From Rhizoclosmatium globosum (Eukaryota > Chytridiomycota > Chytridiomycetes > Chytridiales > Chytriomycetaceae), in the NCBI GenBank assembly GCA_002104985.1, contig MCGO01000263.1:1-45926 (forward strand): a DNA stretch of 45,926 nt. Direction: 5' to 3'. The notes beneath the pieces were generated by a model. It ran no database searches. It had not been told where the DNA came from and was given only the letters and a program-made list of their open reading frames with translations. Shown one piece after another: positions 45,384-45,926 of this stretch (its first letter is position 1; the number at the start of each line of letters is the position of its first letter). The translations under genes were made by a program, and so were the position numbers.

Positions 45384-45926
45384 ATGACCCTACCATCCAA
45401 GAACCAATCAAGCATCACAATCGCAATCATAGGGCCCTTCGGACTGTAAGCTTTTGCGTTTGATATACTCATCGCGCCGTAACTTGGTTGTGCTTATTTT
45501 CTGATATCGCCACAGAATAAAAGGGCTCAAGTACAACCAAACACTTGTGACTCAATCTTCTTGGGACGCTCTCAATCTCACGCGCTTTAAAAACTTAGAG
45601 ACAGTAACATCTACAACATGGTGGTTTTGGAATGTCTATGGCGCGCAGATGGCGGTGGATTGGATCAACAATAATCCAAACATTCTGCCAAATACGACCA
45701 TTAAAATCAAACGCTATTCAAACTACATGTCGAGAAAAGACAGTACTGGTGTTTTGCCATGGTTAAGACTGCGACTGAAATAGTGGACGATCCTGACGTG
45801 GCCGCTGTGATGGGTGATTATTACACTACTATAACACCGTGAGTAAGAATGAAACAAATCCTTGAATTGAAGTACCTCGCTGTTTGTAGTTTTGATGCGT
45901 CGATCATTTCGTATCATAAAATTCCA
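45384..45926 (+). CDS. Class C GPCR-like receptor 2, 5' part only
   Basis: Tandem paralogue of the receptor at 43495. Exon 1 (45384-45445) has the same length of 62 bases and almost the same end (NQSSITIAIIGPFGL), and exon 2 starts at 45516 (IKGLKYNQTLVTQSSWDALNL). The ligand-binding fold continues with WWFWNVYGAQMAVDWINNNPN and IKRYSNY, then AMVKTATEIVDDPDVAAVMGD, reached after a one-base frame change near 45735, and an intron donor GTGAGT at about 45840. The gene then leaves the window, so a 7TM part is expected but not seen. Confidence 0.62.

Noticed and set aside
1..45926. CRISPR arrays, tRNA or rRNA genes, transposons
   Set aside because: No spaced direct repeats, no recognisable tRNA or rRNA sequence, and no transposase or reverse transcriptase motifs were seen on reading the window.

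Overview
The window looks like nuclear DNA of a fungus, most likely an early-diverging zoosporic (chytrid-like) lineage. The grounds are intron-rich genes with short GT-AG introns (about 44-110 bases), a STE11-type MAPKKK, FTR1 iron permeases, Golgi-type GT61 glycosyltransferases, a telobox Myb protein pair and class C GPCR-like receptors. The lineage is an inference; no rRNA or marker search was possible.

Layout. (1) 1-4205, minus strand: two tandem paralogous telobox Myb proteins. The left one runs off the window. The right one has degenerate telomeric repeats directly in front of its start codon. (2) 4440-7425, minus strand: two paralogous secreted proteins with a PHI-1/EXORDIUM-like HExxxAxTNP-type motif, which is lost in the second copy. 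(3) 8186-12235, plus strand: ribosomal protein eL36 and a STE11-like MAPKKK (SAM, RA-like, kinase). (4) 12319-24361, plus strand: four tandem GT61 (EOGT/DUF563-type) type II membrane glycosyltransferases, with one FTR1 gene between copies 1 and 2. (5) 24388-26695: a START-domain protein and a hydrophobic reading frame overlapping its 3' end. (6) 26967-34156: four more FTR1 genes, including a 2,028-base exact tandem duplication whose breakpoints lie inside the last exon. (7) 34253-38388: a protein that appears to join an N-terminal DEDDh exonuclease to a MOV10/SDE3-type SF1 helicase. (8) 38464-39900: an FAD-dependent monooxygenase. (9) 40146-43397, minus strand: an HRQ1-type helicase whose pieces are scattered over several frames. 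(10) 43495-end, plus strand: two tandem class C GPCR-like receptors, the second cut by the window edge.

How the genes relate. The centre is two interleaved tandem families (GT61 and FTR1) that have grown by repeated duplication, with recent unequal exchange and gene conversion in the FTR1 part. FTR1 normally works with a multicopper ferroxidase; none is visible here. The most unusual items are the nuclease-helicase fusion, and the telobox gene that carries telomere-like sites at its own start.

Caution. The telobox, MOV10, monooxygenase, HRQ1 and receptor genes contain many apparent frameshifts. Nearly all are repaired by supposing one missing base, usually in a mononucleotide run. This looks like deletion-type consensus error, although the GT61, FTR1 and MAPKKK genes show none. 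Exon joins in the affected genes are approximate.
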